A DNA stretch of 64,000 nucleotides from Eubacteriales bacterium (GTDB taxonomy: Bacteria; Bacillota; Clostridia; Oscillospirales; Butyricicoccaceae), in contig JAUNWG010000004.1 in assembly GCA_030540435.1 (NCBI GenBank), positions 28,230 to 92,229 on the forward strand, written 5' to 3'. The number at the start of each line of letters is the position of its first letter. The first letter of the stretch is position 1. The translations under genes were made by a program, and so were the position numbers. Positions 33,473-40,980 of this stretch are shown one piece after another. A model generated the notes under the pieces. It saw only the letters and a program-made list of their open reading frames with translations, was not told where the DNA came from and did not search any database.

Positions 33473-33957
33473 TACAGGCAATGGAACGGATTCAGCCGAT
33501 TTTACAGCATCCGCTGTACCGCGATGCATTGCGGCGCATTGATGCATTGGAGCAGGACCGCATTTATTGCAGGCATGGGCTGCCGCATCTGCTGGATGTC
33601 GCACGCATGGCGGCGCTGCTGGCAGCAGACCGCGGGGCGGCATATCCGCGGGATGTGATCTATGCAGCGGCGTTGCTGCACGATTTGGGACGGCTCAAGC
33701 AATATACGACCGGCGAACCACATGCGGCGGCAGGCATCCCAATGGCGCAGGAGATTCTGTGTGATACCGCGTTTACAGCAGCGGAACAACAAGAGATATT
33801 ACAGGCAATCGGACGGCATCAGTCCGGCGCCGCACCGGACAGCCTTGCACAGATCATTTGTGAAGCGGATCATGCGAGCCGGATGTGCTTTGCCTGCCCG
33901 GCGGCGGACAGCTGTTACTGGCCAGAGGAACGGCGCAACCACACGGTTTTATTATAA
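33469..33957 (+). CDS. HD-domain phosphohydrolase in the folate operon
   Basis: 162 aa protein with an HD metal-dependent phosphohydrolase core: YCRHGLPHLLDVARMAALLA (His), AAALLHDLGRLKQY (His-Asp) and an ICEADHASRM Asp. The C-terminus carries CFACPAADSC, a CxxCx5C cluster that could bind metal. It overlaps the folC stop by 4 nt and sits between folC and folP. HD proteins recur in clostridial folate clusters; a role in dephosphorylating a pterin intermediate is possible but not shown. Confidence 0.8.
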   Translation: MIQAMERIQPILQHPLYRDALRRIDALEQDRIYCRHGLPHLLDVARMAALLAADRGAAYPRDVIYAAALLHDLGRLKQYTTGEPHAAAGIPMAQEILCDTAFTAAEQQEILQAIGRHQSGAAPDSLAQIICEADHASRMCFACPAADSCYWPEERRNHTVLL

Positions 33958-33972
33958 AAAGGAGCTTTTATC

Positions 33973-34791
33973 ATGATAATTGGCGGAAAACGCTTTGATA
34001 CGACAGGAAATACCTATGTGATGGGTATTTTAAATGTGACACCGGATTCCTTTTCCGACGGCGGAAAATGGAACAGCATGGATGCTGCGCTCAAGCACGC
34101 GGAGGAAATGATCGCCGACGGTGCGGATATTCTGGACATCGGCGGGGAATCCACCCGTCCGGGCTATACGCTGCTGCCGGATGAGGAGGAAATTTCCCGT
34201 GTCGTCCCGGTGATCGAAGCGGTAAAACAGAACTTTGATATTCCGGTATCGGTCGATACCTATAAGAGCGCGGTAGCAAGAGCAGCACTGGACGCAGGCG
34301 CAGACCTTGTCAATGATATTTGGGGACTGAAATACGACCCGGAGATGGCAACGGTTATTGCGCAGGCGGGCGTGCCGTGCTGCCTGATGCACAACCGAAA
34401 AGAAGCCGTGTACAACGATTATCTGCCGGATGTGCTGGATGATTTGCGCGAATGTGTGCGGCTGGCAAAGCAGGCGGGCATTGCGGACGAAAATATCATC
34501 CTTGATCCGGGCATTGGCTTTGGCAAGACGCTGGAGCACAATCTGATTTTGATGAACCGGGTAGAGCTGCTGCATGAGCTGGGTTATCCGATCCTGCTGG
34601 GAACCTCCCGCAAGTCGATGATCGGCAAGACGCTTGACCTGCCGGCAGACCAGCGCGAGGAGGGCACGATTGCAACGACAGTCATGGGCGTGATGAAGGG
34701 CTGCATGTTTGTGCGCGTTCACAATGTTCGCGGCAATCGTCGCGCGGTGGATATGACACAGGCGATCCTGCGCACCGGAGGAACCGTCTGA
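33973..34791 (+). CDS. folP: Dihydropteroate synthase
   Basis: 272 aa TIM-barrel enzyme condensing dihydropterin pyrophosphate with p-aminobenzoate; the sulfonamide target. Motifs are MGILNVTPDSFSDGG, DIGGESTRPG, PVSVDTYKSAVA, LVNDIWGLKYD, CCLMHNRKE, LDPGIGFGKTLEHN and LGTSRKSMIG. GGAG is 7-9 nt upstream of the ATG. The stop overlaps the folBK start as TGATG. Confidence 0.96.
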   Translation: MIIGGKRFDTTGNTYVMGILNVTPDSFSDGGKWNSMDAALKHAEEMIADGADILDIGGESTRPGYTLLPDEEEISRVVPVIEAVKQNFDIPVSVDTYKSAVARAALDAGADLVNDIWGLKYDPEMATVIAQAGVPCCLMHNRKEAVYNDYLPDVLDDLRECVRLAKQAGIADENIILDPGIGFGKTLEHNLILMNRVELLHELGYPILLGTSRKSMIGKTLDLPADQREEGTIATTVMGVMKGCMFVRVHNVRGNRRAVDMTQAILRTGGTV

Positions 34792-35621
34792 TGGATGAAA
34801 TTCGTATCAAACAGCTGGAGGTGTTTGCCCACCACGGCGTATTCCCGGAGGAAAACCGGTTGGGGCAGAAATTTGTCGTCAGTGCGGCGCTGCGGGCAGA
34901 TCTGCGCAAGGCGGGCTTATCCGACGATCTAAAGCTGTCCATGGACTACGGCGCAGTGTGCGCAGAGATCCAGCGGTTTTTGACGCAGCATACCTTTCAG
35001 CTATTGGAAACCGCAGCGGAGCAGCTGTGTGCACATTTGCTGCGGACGCTGCCGCTGCTGGAGAGCATCCGGCTGGAAATTGAAAAGCCGTGGGCGCCGA
35101 TTGGTTTGCCGCTGAAAACGGCGTCTGTCTGCATCGAGCGCGGCTGGCATACGGCGTATATTGCGCTCGGTTCCAATCTGGGCGACAAAAAGGCGTATCT
35201 CGACGGCGCAGTGGAAACGCTTAAAAATGATGAAAACATGCGGTTGGGTGCGGTTTCGGATTACCTTGTGACGGCGCCATATGGCGGTGTGGAGCAGGAT
35301 GATTTTCTGAATGCCGTGCTGTGTGTGCGCACGCTGCTGCCGCCGCATGAGCTGTTGGACCGTTTGCATGAGATTGAGCAGGCTGCAAAGCGAGAGCGGC
35401 TGGTGCATTGGGGGCCGCGCACGCTTGATCTGGATATCCTGTTTTATGATGATATCACGATGGCGGATGAAACGCTGCATATCCCGCACCCGGAGATACC
35501 CAAGCGGGATTTTGTGCTCTGTCCACTGGCGCAGATCGCACCATATTTTGTGCATCCGGTTTATCGGAGGACCGTGACCGAGCTGTTGGAACAATTGGAT
35601 AGGGAAAACGAAAACGGATGA
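34791..35621 (+). CDS. folBK: Fused dihydroneopterin aldolase and HPPK
   Basis: 276 aa bifunctional enzyme. Residues 1-118 are FolB (IRIKQLEVFAHHGVFPEENRLGQKFVV, DLKLSMDYGAV, LLETAAEQLC, IEKPWAPIG), which makes 6-hydroxymethyl-dihydropterin. Residues 122-276 are FolK (AYIALGSNLGDKKAYLDGAV, FLNAVLCVRT, RLVHWGPRTLDLDILFYDD, IPHPEIPKRDFVLCPLAQIAP), which pyrophosphorylates it for FolP. FolB-FolK fusions are known in Firmicutes. No folE is in the cluster, so the pterin supply gene must be elsewhere. Confidence 0.95.
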   Translation: MDEIRIKQLEVFAHHGVFPEENRLGQKFVVSAALRADLRKAGLSDDLKLSMDYGAVCAEIQRFLTQHTFQLLETAAEQLCAHLLRTLPLLESIRLEIEKPWAPIGLPLKTASVCIERGWHTAYIALGSNLGDKKAYLDGAVETLKNDENMRLGAVSDYLVTAPYGGVEQDDFLNAVLCVRTLLPPHELLDRLHEIEQAAKRERLVHWGPRTLDLDILFYDDITMADETLHIPHPEIPKRDFVLCPLAQIAPYFVHPVYRRTVTELLEQLDRENENG

Positions 35622-35645
35622 GGCGCAATGCTTCATCCGTTTTTT
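35612..35645. terminator. Bidirectional terminator between folBK and the XRE gene
   Basis: AACGGATGA and TTCATCCGTT pair, followed by TTTT. It overlaps the folBK stop codon. On the other strand the exit is TTTTCGTTTTCC, suiting the minus-strand XRE gene. Confidence 0.82.
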
Positions 35646-35647
35646 GG

Positions 35648-35890
35648 CTATTTGATTTCTTGCTCCAACCCTTCAAACAGCGGGTCGTCAAAAAATTCTC
35701 GTACGCTGATGCCCAGACCATCGCAGATTTTTTGGATGGATACGACACCGGGATTTAAACTTTTGGTGTTTATCATGCTGTAAATTGTCGAAGCAGAGAT
35801 GCCGCTTAGGTTAGCTAAGGCATTGATGGAAAGATCATGCTGGGCGCATAAGGTTTGGATGCGCTGTGCGACAGCATCTTTTGCGTTCAT
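35648..35890 (-). CDS. XRE-family HTH repressor (third module)
   Basis: 80 aa single-domain regulator: VAQRIQTLCAQHDLSINALANLSGISASTIYSMINT, then VSIQKICDGLGISVREFFDDPLFEGLEQ. Its C-terminal half resembles the regulator at 28921. Divergent from the SLOG-type gene at 36018, with three near-identical operator-like dyads between them. AT-rich compared with the flanking folate genes, which suggests acquisition. Confidence 0.88.
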   Translation of the reverse strand: MNAKDAVAQRIQTLCAQHDLSINALANLSGISASTIYSMINTKSLNPGVVSIQKICDGLGISVREFFDDPLFEGLEQEIK

Positions 35891-35904
35891 ATTCTACACC
35901 TCAC

Positions 35905-36005
35905 TTGGGATAAATCGTAAAAAGTGTAGAATAATTTTTTCGATTTTATTTGGGATATATCCTAAATTGAAAAGATGTGGTATAATATTTGGGATATATC
36001 GCAAA
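35905..36005. promoter_or_regulatory. Three operator repeats between the XRE and SLOG genes
   Basis: TTGGGATAAATCGTAAA (about 35906), TTGGGATATATCCTAAA (about 35950) and TTGGGATATATCGCAAA (about 35989) are three copies of one imperfect dyad centred on GGATATATCC. An extended -10 for the plus gene (TGGTATAAT) lies between the second and third, which flank it. Clear candidate binding sites for the adjacent XRE protein. Confidence 0.75.
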
Positions 36006-36017
36006 CGAGGGGAAGAA

Positions 36018-36452
36018 ATGAATACTTGCTTTTTAATCGGACATCGTGACGCACCTGATTCGATATTAGAAATGTTAATTTTGGAAGTAGAACGACATAT
36101 TGTGCAGTATCATGTTACAGAATTTATAGCTGGAAATTATGGAAATTTTGATCGACTAGCACTGACAGCAGTAAAATATGCAAAGCAACGCTATCCGATG
36201 ATAAAATTTACATTGTTGCTCGCATATTATCCATCTTCCAATATTCCTGATGGAGCGGATGAGACAATGTATCCTCCTAATATGGAGAATGTGCCTAAAA
36301 GAGCAGCTATTATTCGTGCAAATCGGTATATGATAGAGCACAGCGACTATTTGATTACATACGCACAGCATTCTGTTGGAAACACATGGAAGTTGCTTCA
36401 ATATGCCAAGAAACGCAAAAATATACTGGGAATCAAGAATTTAGCCAAATAA
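36018..36452 (+). CDS. SLOG-superfamily protein (DUF1273-like)
   Basis: 144 aa protein with an N-terminal Rossmann-like start, CFLIGHRDAPDSI, then FIAGNYGNFDRLALTAV, the GxxGxFD glycine motif, and a C-terminal SDYLITYAQHSVGNTWKLLQYAKK. These match the SLOG (SMF/DprA-LOG) superfamily, whose members bind nucleotides, DNA or nucleotide-derived signals. VPKRAAIIRANRYMIEHSD is also typical of the small DUF1273-like members. Function unknown. Paired with the divergent XRE regulator. GAGGGGAAG precedes the start. AT-rich. Confidence 0.78.
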   Translation: MNTCFLIGHRDAPDSILEMLILEVERHIVQYHVTEFIAGNYGNFDRLALTAVKYAKQRYPMIKFTLLLAYYPSSNIPDGADETMYPPNMENVPKRAAIIRANRYMIEHSDYLITYAQHSVGNTWKLLQYAKKRKNILGIKNLAK

Positions 36453-36485
36453 AAACACGGAAGGTAGGGACTTTCCGTGTTTTTC
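36452..36485. terminator. Bidirectional terminator
   Basis: AAACACGGAA and TTCCGTGTTT pair, followed by TT. Lies between convergent genes and can serve both. Confidence 0.82.
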
Positions 36486-36501
36486 ATAATGTTAATCTTT
36501 G

Positions 36502-37350
36502 TTATTTTTCTGCAGTATGCTTTTGTGTGTTATGTACCCGTTTCGACTCGTCTTTGTCACGCAGCGGATTGCCGAAGCTATCCAGCGTATCATCATCGTT
36601 ACGGGAAACCGTAGGAATCAATTTTGATGCGATGCTGTTTTTATGCCCGCGCTGTTTGACGTAAAAATATCCGATCACGGAGAATACAACAGCGCCGATG
36701 AAGTTGACAAATAAGTCTTTCATGGTGTCGATCAGACCGATATCCAGATATCCGCCATAGACAGCCATCCAATCTTCTCCATTTACGGTCAGTTCATGGA
36801 TCGCTACATGGATGGGCGTATTGTTGTTGTTTGGATTCAGCGCGACCGAGTGGATGGCATCGACGAAGAAGTCCTTCTGCATATCCGTGTGGAACAGCAT
36901 ATCCATGCCAAATTCGAAAAATTCCCACAGTACGCCGATCGTCATGGAAAAACAAAATGCGACAATGGCGACAAAGATGGGGGACAGCTTGACCAGGAAC
37001 CGTTCACTGCGGTTGAAGATATCCACAAGGGAGAAGCCAATGGCTGCCATCAGAAAACCATTGAGGGTATGCAGCATGGTGTCCCACATGGGGATCTTGA
37101 TATAATAGGCATTTACCTCACCGAGAATCTCTGCGGAAAAGATAAAGATCATGATTACGACCTGCAGGAACGCGGGAAGCTGGACAGCAAACCGTCTGCT
37201 GATGATATTTGGTACACAGAACAGCAGCAGGCAGAGGATGCAGGTGAATACATTTTCAAATGCACCGTTGATAAACTGTCGGATACAGCAGATCACGATG
37301 AGGATGGTCAGGATGGTGCGGACGATGGACGTCTGACGAAATTTTGGCAT
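36502..37350 (-). CDS. DUF2238/YjdF-like membrane protein
   Basis: 282 aa integral membrane protein with about six helices in the first 240 residues and a hydrophilic C-terminal tail rich in charged residues. Conserved-looking intramembrane polar motifs are WDTMLHTLNGFLMA and GVLWEFFEFGMD. This pattern matches the DUF2238 (YjdF) family of unknown function. It lies 15 nt downstream of the SbcD-like gene on the same strand and may be co-transcribed. Confidence 0.7.
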   Translation of the reverse strand: MPKFRQTSIVRTILTILIVICCIRQFINGAFENVFTCILCLLLFCVPNIISRRFAVQLPAFLQVVIMIFIFSAEILGEVNAYYIKIPMWDTMLHTLNGFLMAAIGFSLVDIFNRSERFLVKLSPIFVAIVAFCFSMTIGVLWEFFEFGMDMLFHTDMQKDFFVDAIHSVALNPNNNNTPIHVAIHELTVNGEDWMAVYGGYLDIGLIDTMKDLFVNFIGAVVFSVIGYFYVKQRGHKNSIASKLIPTVSRNDDDTLDSFGNPLRDKDESKRVHNTQKHTAEK

Positions 37351-37365
37351 GAACGATCCTCCGGT

Positions 37366-38460
37366 TTAGTCCAGCTCTCGTCCGTCCAGTGCGGCGAGGG
37401 CATATTCCAGCGCAAGGGTCAGCTTGGCACATGCCTGCTCATCCTTCTGATTCTCCTCAATGCGGGAGATAAAATCACGGGTGACGGTACCGCGCAGGCC
37501 GTCATCTTTTTCATAACGGTACAGATCCTGCATCGCGGCGGACTCATCGATTACCTGCGCATGGAAGAATATGTTGCGCAGCGAATGGGACAGGGCAGCG
37601 AGATCAGGCTCATACATGCGCGTACCGGTCAGGCGGACACAGCAGCAGGTGTGTTCCTGCTCCTCCGGCAGTAACGGGAACAGGGTTTCCATCAGCATTG
37701 CGTCGCTGTTGATGCCGGTCATCGGGAGCTGGACCTCTTCAAAGCAGACAGCCTCGGAGGATCGCAGGGTGAGCGCGATATCGCCCTTTTCAATGTGTCC
37801 GGCGAGATAGCCCTTGACACCAAGCTCGTTGGAGGCAGTCGCGGCAAAGCAGCCCGGGCAGCTCAGCGCAGTCTGGCTGATGCGGAATACACCGCTGAAT
37901 CGATGGTTATGGCCCAGTGCGATGTAGTCAAAGCGGCTGCCGAGCACAGCGCTTTCGGAGATCGGATTGTAGCCGCCGGAGCCGCCCAATTCGCCGTGCA
38001 TCAGGCAGATGTTGATCTTGGACGAGTCAAGCGATGCGTCCAGCGGGATGGACGCCTTGGTGTCCTGAAATGCGGCGCCCCAGATCACGGTCTTGCCGTC
38101 TGCCAGCGAAACCGGCTCCAAAAACCGTTCGCGGAATACATGGATATTCTGCGGCAGCAGCTGGGTGGAATAAACGCTGCCAATGTGGTAATAATCATGA
38201 TTGCCGGGGGCAATAAACACCGGGCACGGGCATTTTCCAAGGACGGAAAAAACAGCAGATGCGATCTGCGGGCGGATGTCCGGCGTATCAAACAGGTCGC
38301 CTGCAATGAGTACCGCGTCCACAGCGGATGATGCTGCATAGTTGACCATTGCCTGAAGCGCGGAAAATTGCAGATTGACGGCATCGGCCGCACGCGCGGA
38401 CGGAAGAAAGTCAAATTTTGCGCCGATATGAAAATCAGCGGCATGAATAATAGTAGGCAT
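37366..38460 (-). CDS. SbcD/YhaO-like metallophosphoesterase (DNA repair exonuclease family)
   Basis: 364 aa calcineurin-type phosphoesterase. Metal motifs are HAADFHIG (D-x-H), AGDLFD, APGNHDYYH, LMHGELGG and ALGHNHRFS. It has the overall length and capping C-terminal domain of SbcD/YhaO DNA exonuclease-like proteins. No SbcC-type ATPase gene follows; the DUF2238 membrane gene does. ATG 38460 has GGAGG upstream; an in-frame extension to 38541 lacks one. Confidence 0.85.
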   Translation of the reverse strand: MPTIIHAADFHIGAKFDFLPSARAADAVNLQFSALQAMVNYAASSAVDAVLIAGDLFDTPDIRPQIASAVFSVLGKCPCPVFIAPGNHDYYHIGSVYSTQLLPQNIHVFRERFLEPVSLADGKTVIWGAAFQDTKASIPLDASLDSSKINICLMHGELGGSGGYNPISESAVLGSRFDYIALGHNHRFSGVFRISQTALSCPGCFAATASNELGVKGYLAGHIEKGDIALTLRSSEAVCFEEVQLPMTGINSDAMLMETLFPLLPEEQEHTCCCVRLTGTRMYEPDLAALSHSLRNIFFHAQVIDESAAMQDLYRYEKDDGLRGTVTRDFISRIEENQKDEQACAKLTLALEYALAALDGRELD

Positions 38461-38764
38461 AACAAAAACCTCCGGGGGAGAAATGTATGGCTTGTATTGT
38501 CTATTATACCAGCTTTCCAGCGGCTTGCAAAGCAATATCACAAAAACAAAACAGCTGCCCTTGTTCAGGACAGCTGCTCTGTTCGCATACGTTTCACAAA
38601 ATAAAAAGGGGGTAAGAGAAATTCAAAGATACCGGCATATCTTTTGTGGAAGAGGTCTCGCATCTCCTCGTTCCATGCTCATAGTATAGCGCATTTCGTT
38701 CTGGAAGTTGTGAACAAACCATGAATCGAATGTTACAATTCTATGTTATTTTTGAAAATGTTCT
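38461..38764. other. Intergenic region between the SbcD-like and DnaI genes
   Basis: About 300 bases without a gene. It holds the leader of the SbcD-like gene, the terminator at 38541-38578 and a small hairpin (AAAGATA ... TATCTTT, about 38625-38645). Nothing else is recognised. Confidence 0.6.
38541..38578 (-). terminator. Terminator of the dnaD-dnaI operon
   Basis: Read on the minus strand, CAGCTGTCC and GGGCAGCTG pair (one mismatch) and are followed by TTTTGTTTTTG. Confidence 0.78.
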
Positions 38765-39760
38765 TTAAAGGCGCTGTTTTTTGCGAATTTTGCGGATATC
38801 ACTGCCAATAAAGCGCAGCTGTGTGAACTCTCCCAGAATGCGCGAGGCGATTGCCGCGGAATAGCGCGGTTCCAGCTCGGCCGGGAGCAGGTTGGTGCTG
38901 AGGATGGTCGGCAGGCGGCGCATCAGGCGCCCGCTGATGAGGTCGTACAGGCAGGAGGTGTGGAATGCGCTGGGCATTTCCGTGCCGAGGTCGTCGACGA
39001 TCAACAGGTCAGCGCTGCGGAACCGTTCGAGCGCTTCGGATGCCCCGGAGGGGTCGCCGCCGCGGAATTTGACACGGTTGTATTGGTCAAAGACCGAGAT
39101 GGCGGTATCATAGGCAACCGAAAAGCCGCGCTCTGTTACGCTGCGGGCGATACACGAGGACAGGAAAGTTTTGCCTAGTCCTGCGGAGCCATAGAGCAGC
39201 AGATTTTCATAGGAACTGCCGAACTGCTCAGCAAACCGGCTGCATGTTTGGAAATTATACGCTGCCAGCTCGCGGGGAGAAACATTGAAGCGGCTGTCCG
39301 GCTGCGGGCTGTAATAGTCCAGCTGGAAGGTATCAAACGTCTCCTGATCCACTGGGAGCAGGGAAGACAGCTTCTGCTTTTGCAGTTCAGCCGCTTTCTG
39401 CTTCACGCAGCGGCACAACTTGCTGCCGTCATAGCCGGTATCATGGCAGACAGGGCAGTCCTCTGCAACGGCGAGATAGTCCGCTGGATAGCCATTGTCC
39501 AGCAGCAGACGGCGCTTTTCCGCCTGTAATTCCAGATTGCGCGCGCGCAGCTGGTCGATTGCGGCGTCGGTATTGTTGGATTCAAATGCGATGCGCATGG
39601 CCTTTGCCGAAGTCGCGCGCAGCTCGCGGTCGATTTCACCGAGACGCGGGATCGTATGAGTCAGCCGGTAGCGCCGTTCCTCCGCTTCCGCTTCATATTG
39701 GTCATGCTGGCGTTCCATCTGCCGAAGGATGGAGGACAGCAATGCGCGGTCATATGCCAT
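38765..39760 (-). CDS. Replicative helicase loader DnaI/DnaC-type ATPase
   Basis: 331 aa AAA+ helicase loader. The N-terminal coiled region is followed by a zinc-finger CPVCHDTGYDGSKLCRC (about residues 102-118). The ATPase core has Walker A GSAGLGKTFLS (about 188-198), Walker B LLIVDDLGTE and sensor ILSTNL. DnaI-type proteins deliver the replicative helicase to DNA. The start overlaps the dnaD stop by 1 nt (TAATG), so the two primosome genes are coupled. Confidence 0.93.
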   Translation of the reverse strand: MAYDRALLSSILRQMERQHDQYEAEAEERRYRLTHTIPRLGEIDRELRATSAKAMRIAFESNNTDAAIDQLRARNLELQAEKRRLLLDNGYPADYLAVAEDCPVCHDTGYDGSKLCRCVKQKAAELQKQKLSSLLPVDQETFDTFQLDYYSPQPDSRFNVSPRELAAYNFQTCSRFAEQFGSSYENLLLYGSAGLGKTFLSSCIARSVTERGFSVAYDTAISVFDQYNRVKFRGGDPSGASEALERFRSADLLIVDDLGTEMPSAFHTSCLYDLISGRLMRRLPTILSTNLLPAELEPRYSAAIASRILGEFTQLRFIGSDIRKIRKKQRL

Positions 39761-40713
39761 TAGTTATTTCCCTCCCTGCGTTTCATTGCGCTGAATTCCT
39801 CCAGCCATTCCTGCTCCCAGTCGGACAGTCCGCCGCCAGCAGGCGCCTGCTCTGCCGCAGCGGCAGGCTTCTTGGGCTGACGGGTTTCCGGTTCAACAGC
39901 CGTGATTTCAGCGGCGGTGTGCAGTCCCTTCTGGTGCCAGCTGTCCAAAATACCGGACAGGTATTTCCAACTGAATTTGCCGAGCCGGTTGTACATGCGC
40001 TGTTTGGCGAGGGCGACGGCATCTGCGTCGAAGCCCTGTTGGATAAAGTGGGAAAGATAGCGGTATTCATCCGGTGCGGGGTCGCGCCCTGCTATGTCAA
40101 GGGCACGCATCATGCCGTCGATGAGGGATTTTTCCGCTTCCCTGCGGGACAGAAATTCTACTGCGGCTTCGGCGGTAAAAATACCCATATCCGCCCAGAG
40201 ATGCGCTTCGCGGTCGATATCATTGCGGCTGACCAGCTTTTTTTCGCGGTGGAGATAGGTCAGCAGGTCAATGAGGACATCTGCGGGCAGGCCGAGATGC
40301 TCATAGGCATTCATCAGCGTGCGCAGCTGGCCTTCGGTCAGTGTGCGGCCCAGCACCATCTCCGCCGTCTGGCAGACAGAGGCGAACCGGTGGTCGCCCT
40401 CCCGGCGGGCACGCATTTCTGCGGCGGTATAGCGCGGCGGCTGCGTAGACGAGCTGCGGCGCTGCGGCTGGTTTTCTGTCGGTGTAGTGACAAGGTGCAG
40501 GTTGGTCAGCGTATGTACGGCGCGGTCATATCGGTCGCGGGTCATGCCGAGCGCACGCAGAGCGGTGCGTTCGTCAAATGACTGCCCCTGCCGCACCAGA
40601 TATAGATAGAGCAGCGCACTGTCGCCGTCGCAGCAGGCGATCAGGCTGTCCACGACCTGCGCACGCAGCACACAGAACTCGCCGCCGGTGGGAATCAATG
40701 AGGTAAGTGACAT
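39760..40713 (-). CDS. DnaD/DnaB-domain primosome protein
   Basis: 317 aa replication initiation protein of the DnaB/DnaD superfamily. It has an N-terminal winged-helix part (SALLYLYLVRQGQSFDERTALRALGMTRDRYDRAVHTL). At about residues 125-285 are DnaD-like domains with AEMVLGRTLTEGQLRTLMNAYEHLGLPADVLIDLLTYL and YNRLGKFSWKYLSGILDSWHQKGLHT, the YxxxW-type motif of DnaD_2 domains. It acts with DnaI at oriC and fork restart. TCGGAGGAAATT precedes ATG 40713. Confidence 0.9.
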   Translation of the reverse strand: MSLTSLIPTGGEFCVLRAQVVDSLIACCDGDSALLYLYLVRQGQSFDERTALRALGMTRDRYDRAVHTLTNLHLVTTPTENQPQRRSSSTQPPRYTAAEMRARREGDHRFASVCQTAEMVLGRTLTEGQLRTLMNAYEHLGLPADVLIDLLTYLHREKKLVSRNDIDREAHLWADMGIFTAEAAVEFLSRREAEKSLIDGMMRALDIAGRDPAPDEYRYLSHFIQQGFDADAVALAKQRMYNRLGKFSWKYLSGILDSWHQKGLHTAAEITAVEPETRQPKKPAAAAEQAPAGGGLSDWEQEWLEEFSAMKRREGNN

Positions 40714-40811
40714 AATTTCCTCCGAAAGCATATAAAATGACAAGTTATCCCATAAATTTCGTATGAAATAGTCAGATGTTTCCGGCTGACGTGCCGGATT
40801 ACGGTTCTTCT

Positions 40812-40840
40812 ATTATATCGTGACAAAAGTAATAGTGCAA
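40812..40840 (-). promoter_or_regulatory. Promoter of the dnaD-dnaI operon
   Basis: Minus strand TTGCAC (40840-40835), 17 bp, TATAAT (40817-40812). Confidence 0.72.
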
Positions 40841-40899
40841 GAGGGAAGAATGCCGCGAAATTTTGTATATTTAATGATGTTTTTTTGTGGAAAAAATAG

Positions 40900-40905
40900 T
40901 ATAAT
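40900..40905 (+). promoter_or_regulatory. -10 element upstream of the GlmU-like gene
   Basis: TATAAT 75 nt before the start codon; no good -35 at 17 bp, so only the -10 is supported. The leader between is unremarkable. Confidence 0.4.
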
Positions 40906-40980
40906 AAGTTTACGTATTTCTTTGAGGGGCAGCATGTCGATTTCTGCCGCTCCTCCTCAGGTAAAGAAAGGATAGCTTTC

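Noticed and set aside
36796..37674. Plus-strand ORF of 292 aa opposite the DUF2238 gene
   Set aside because: Shadow of the two minus-strand genes; Asp/Gln-rich composition and no ribosome site.
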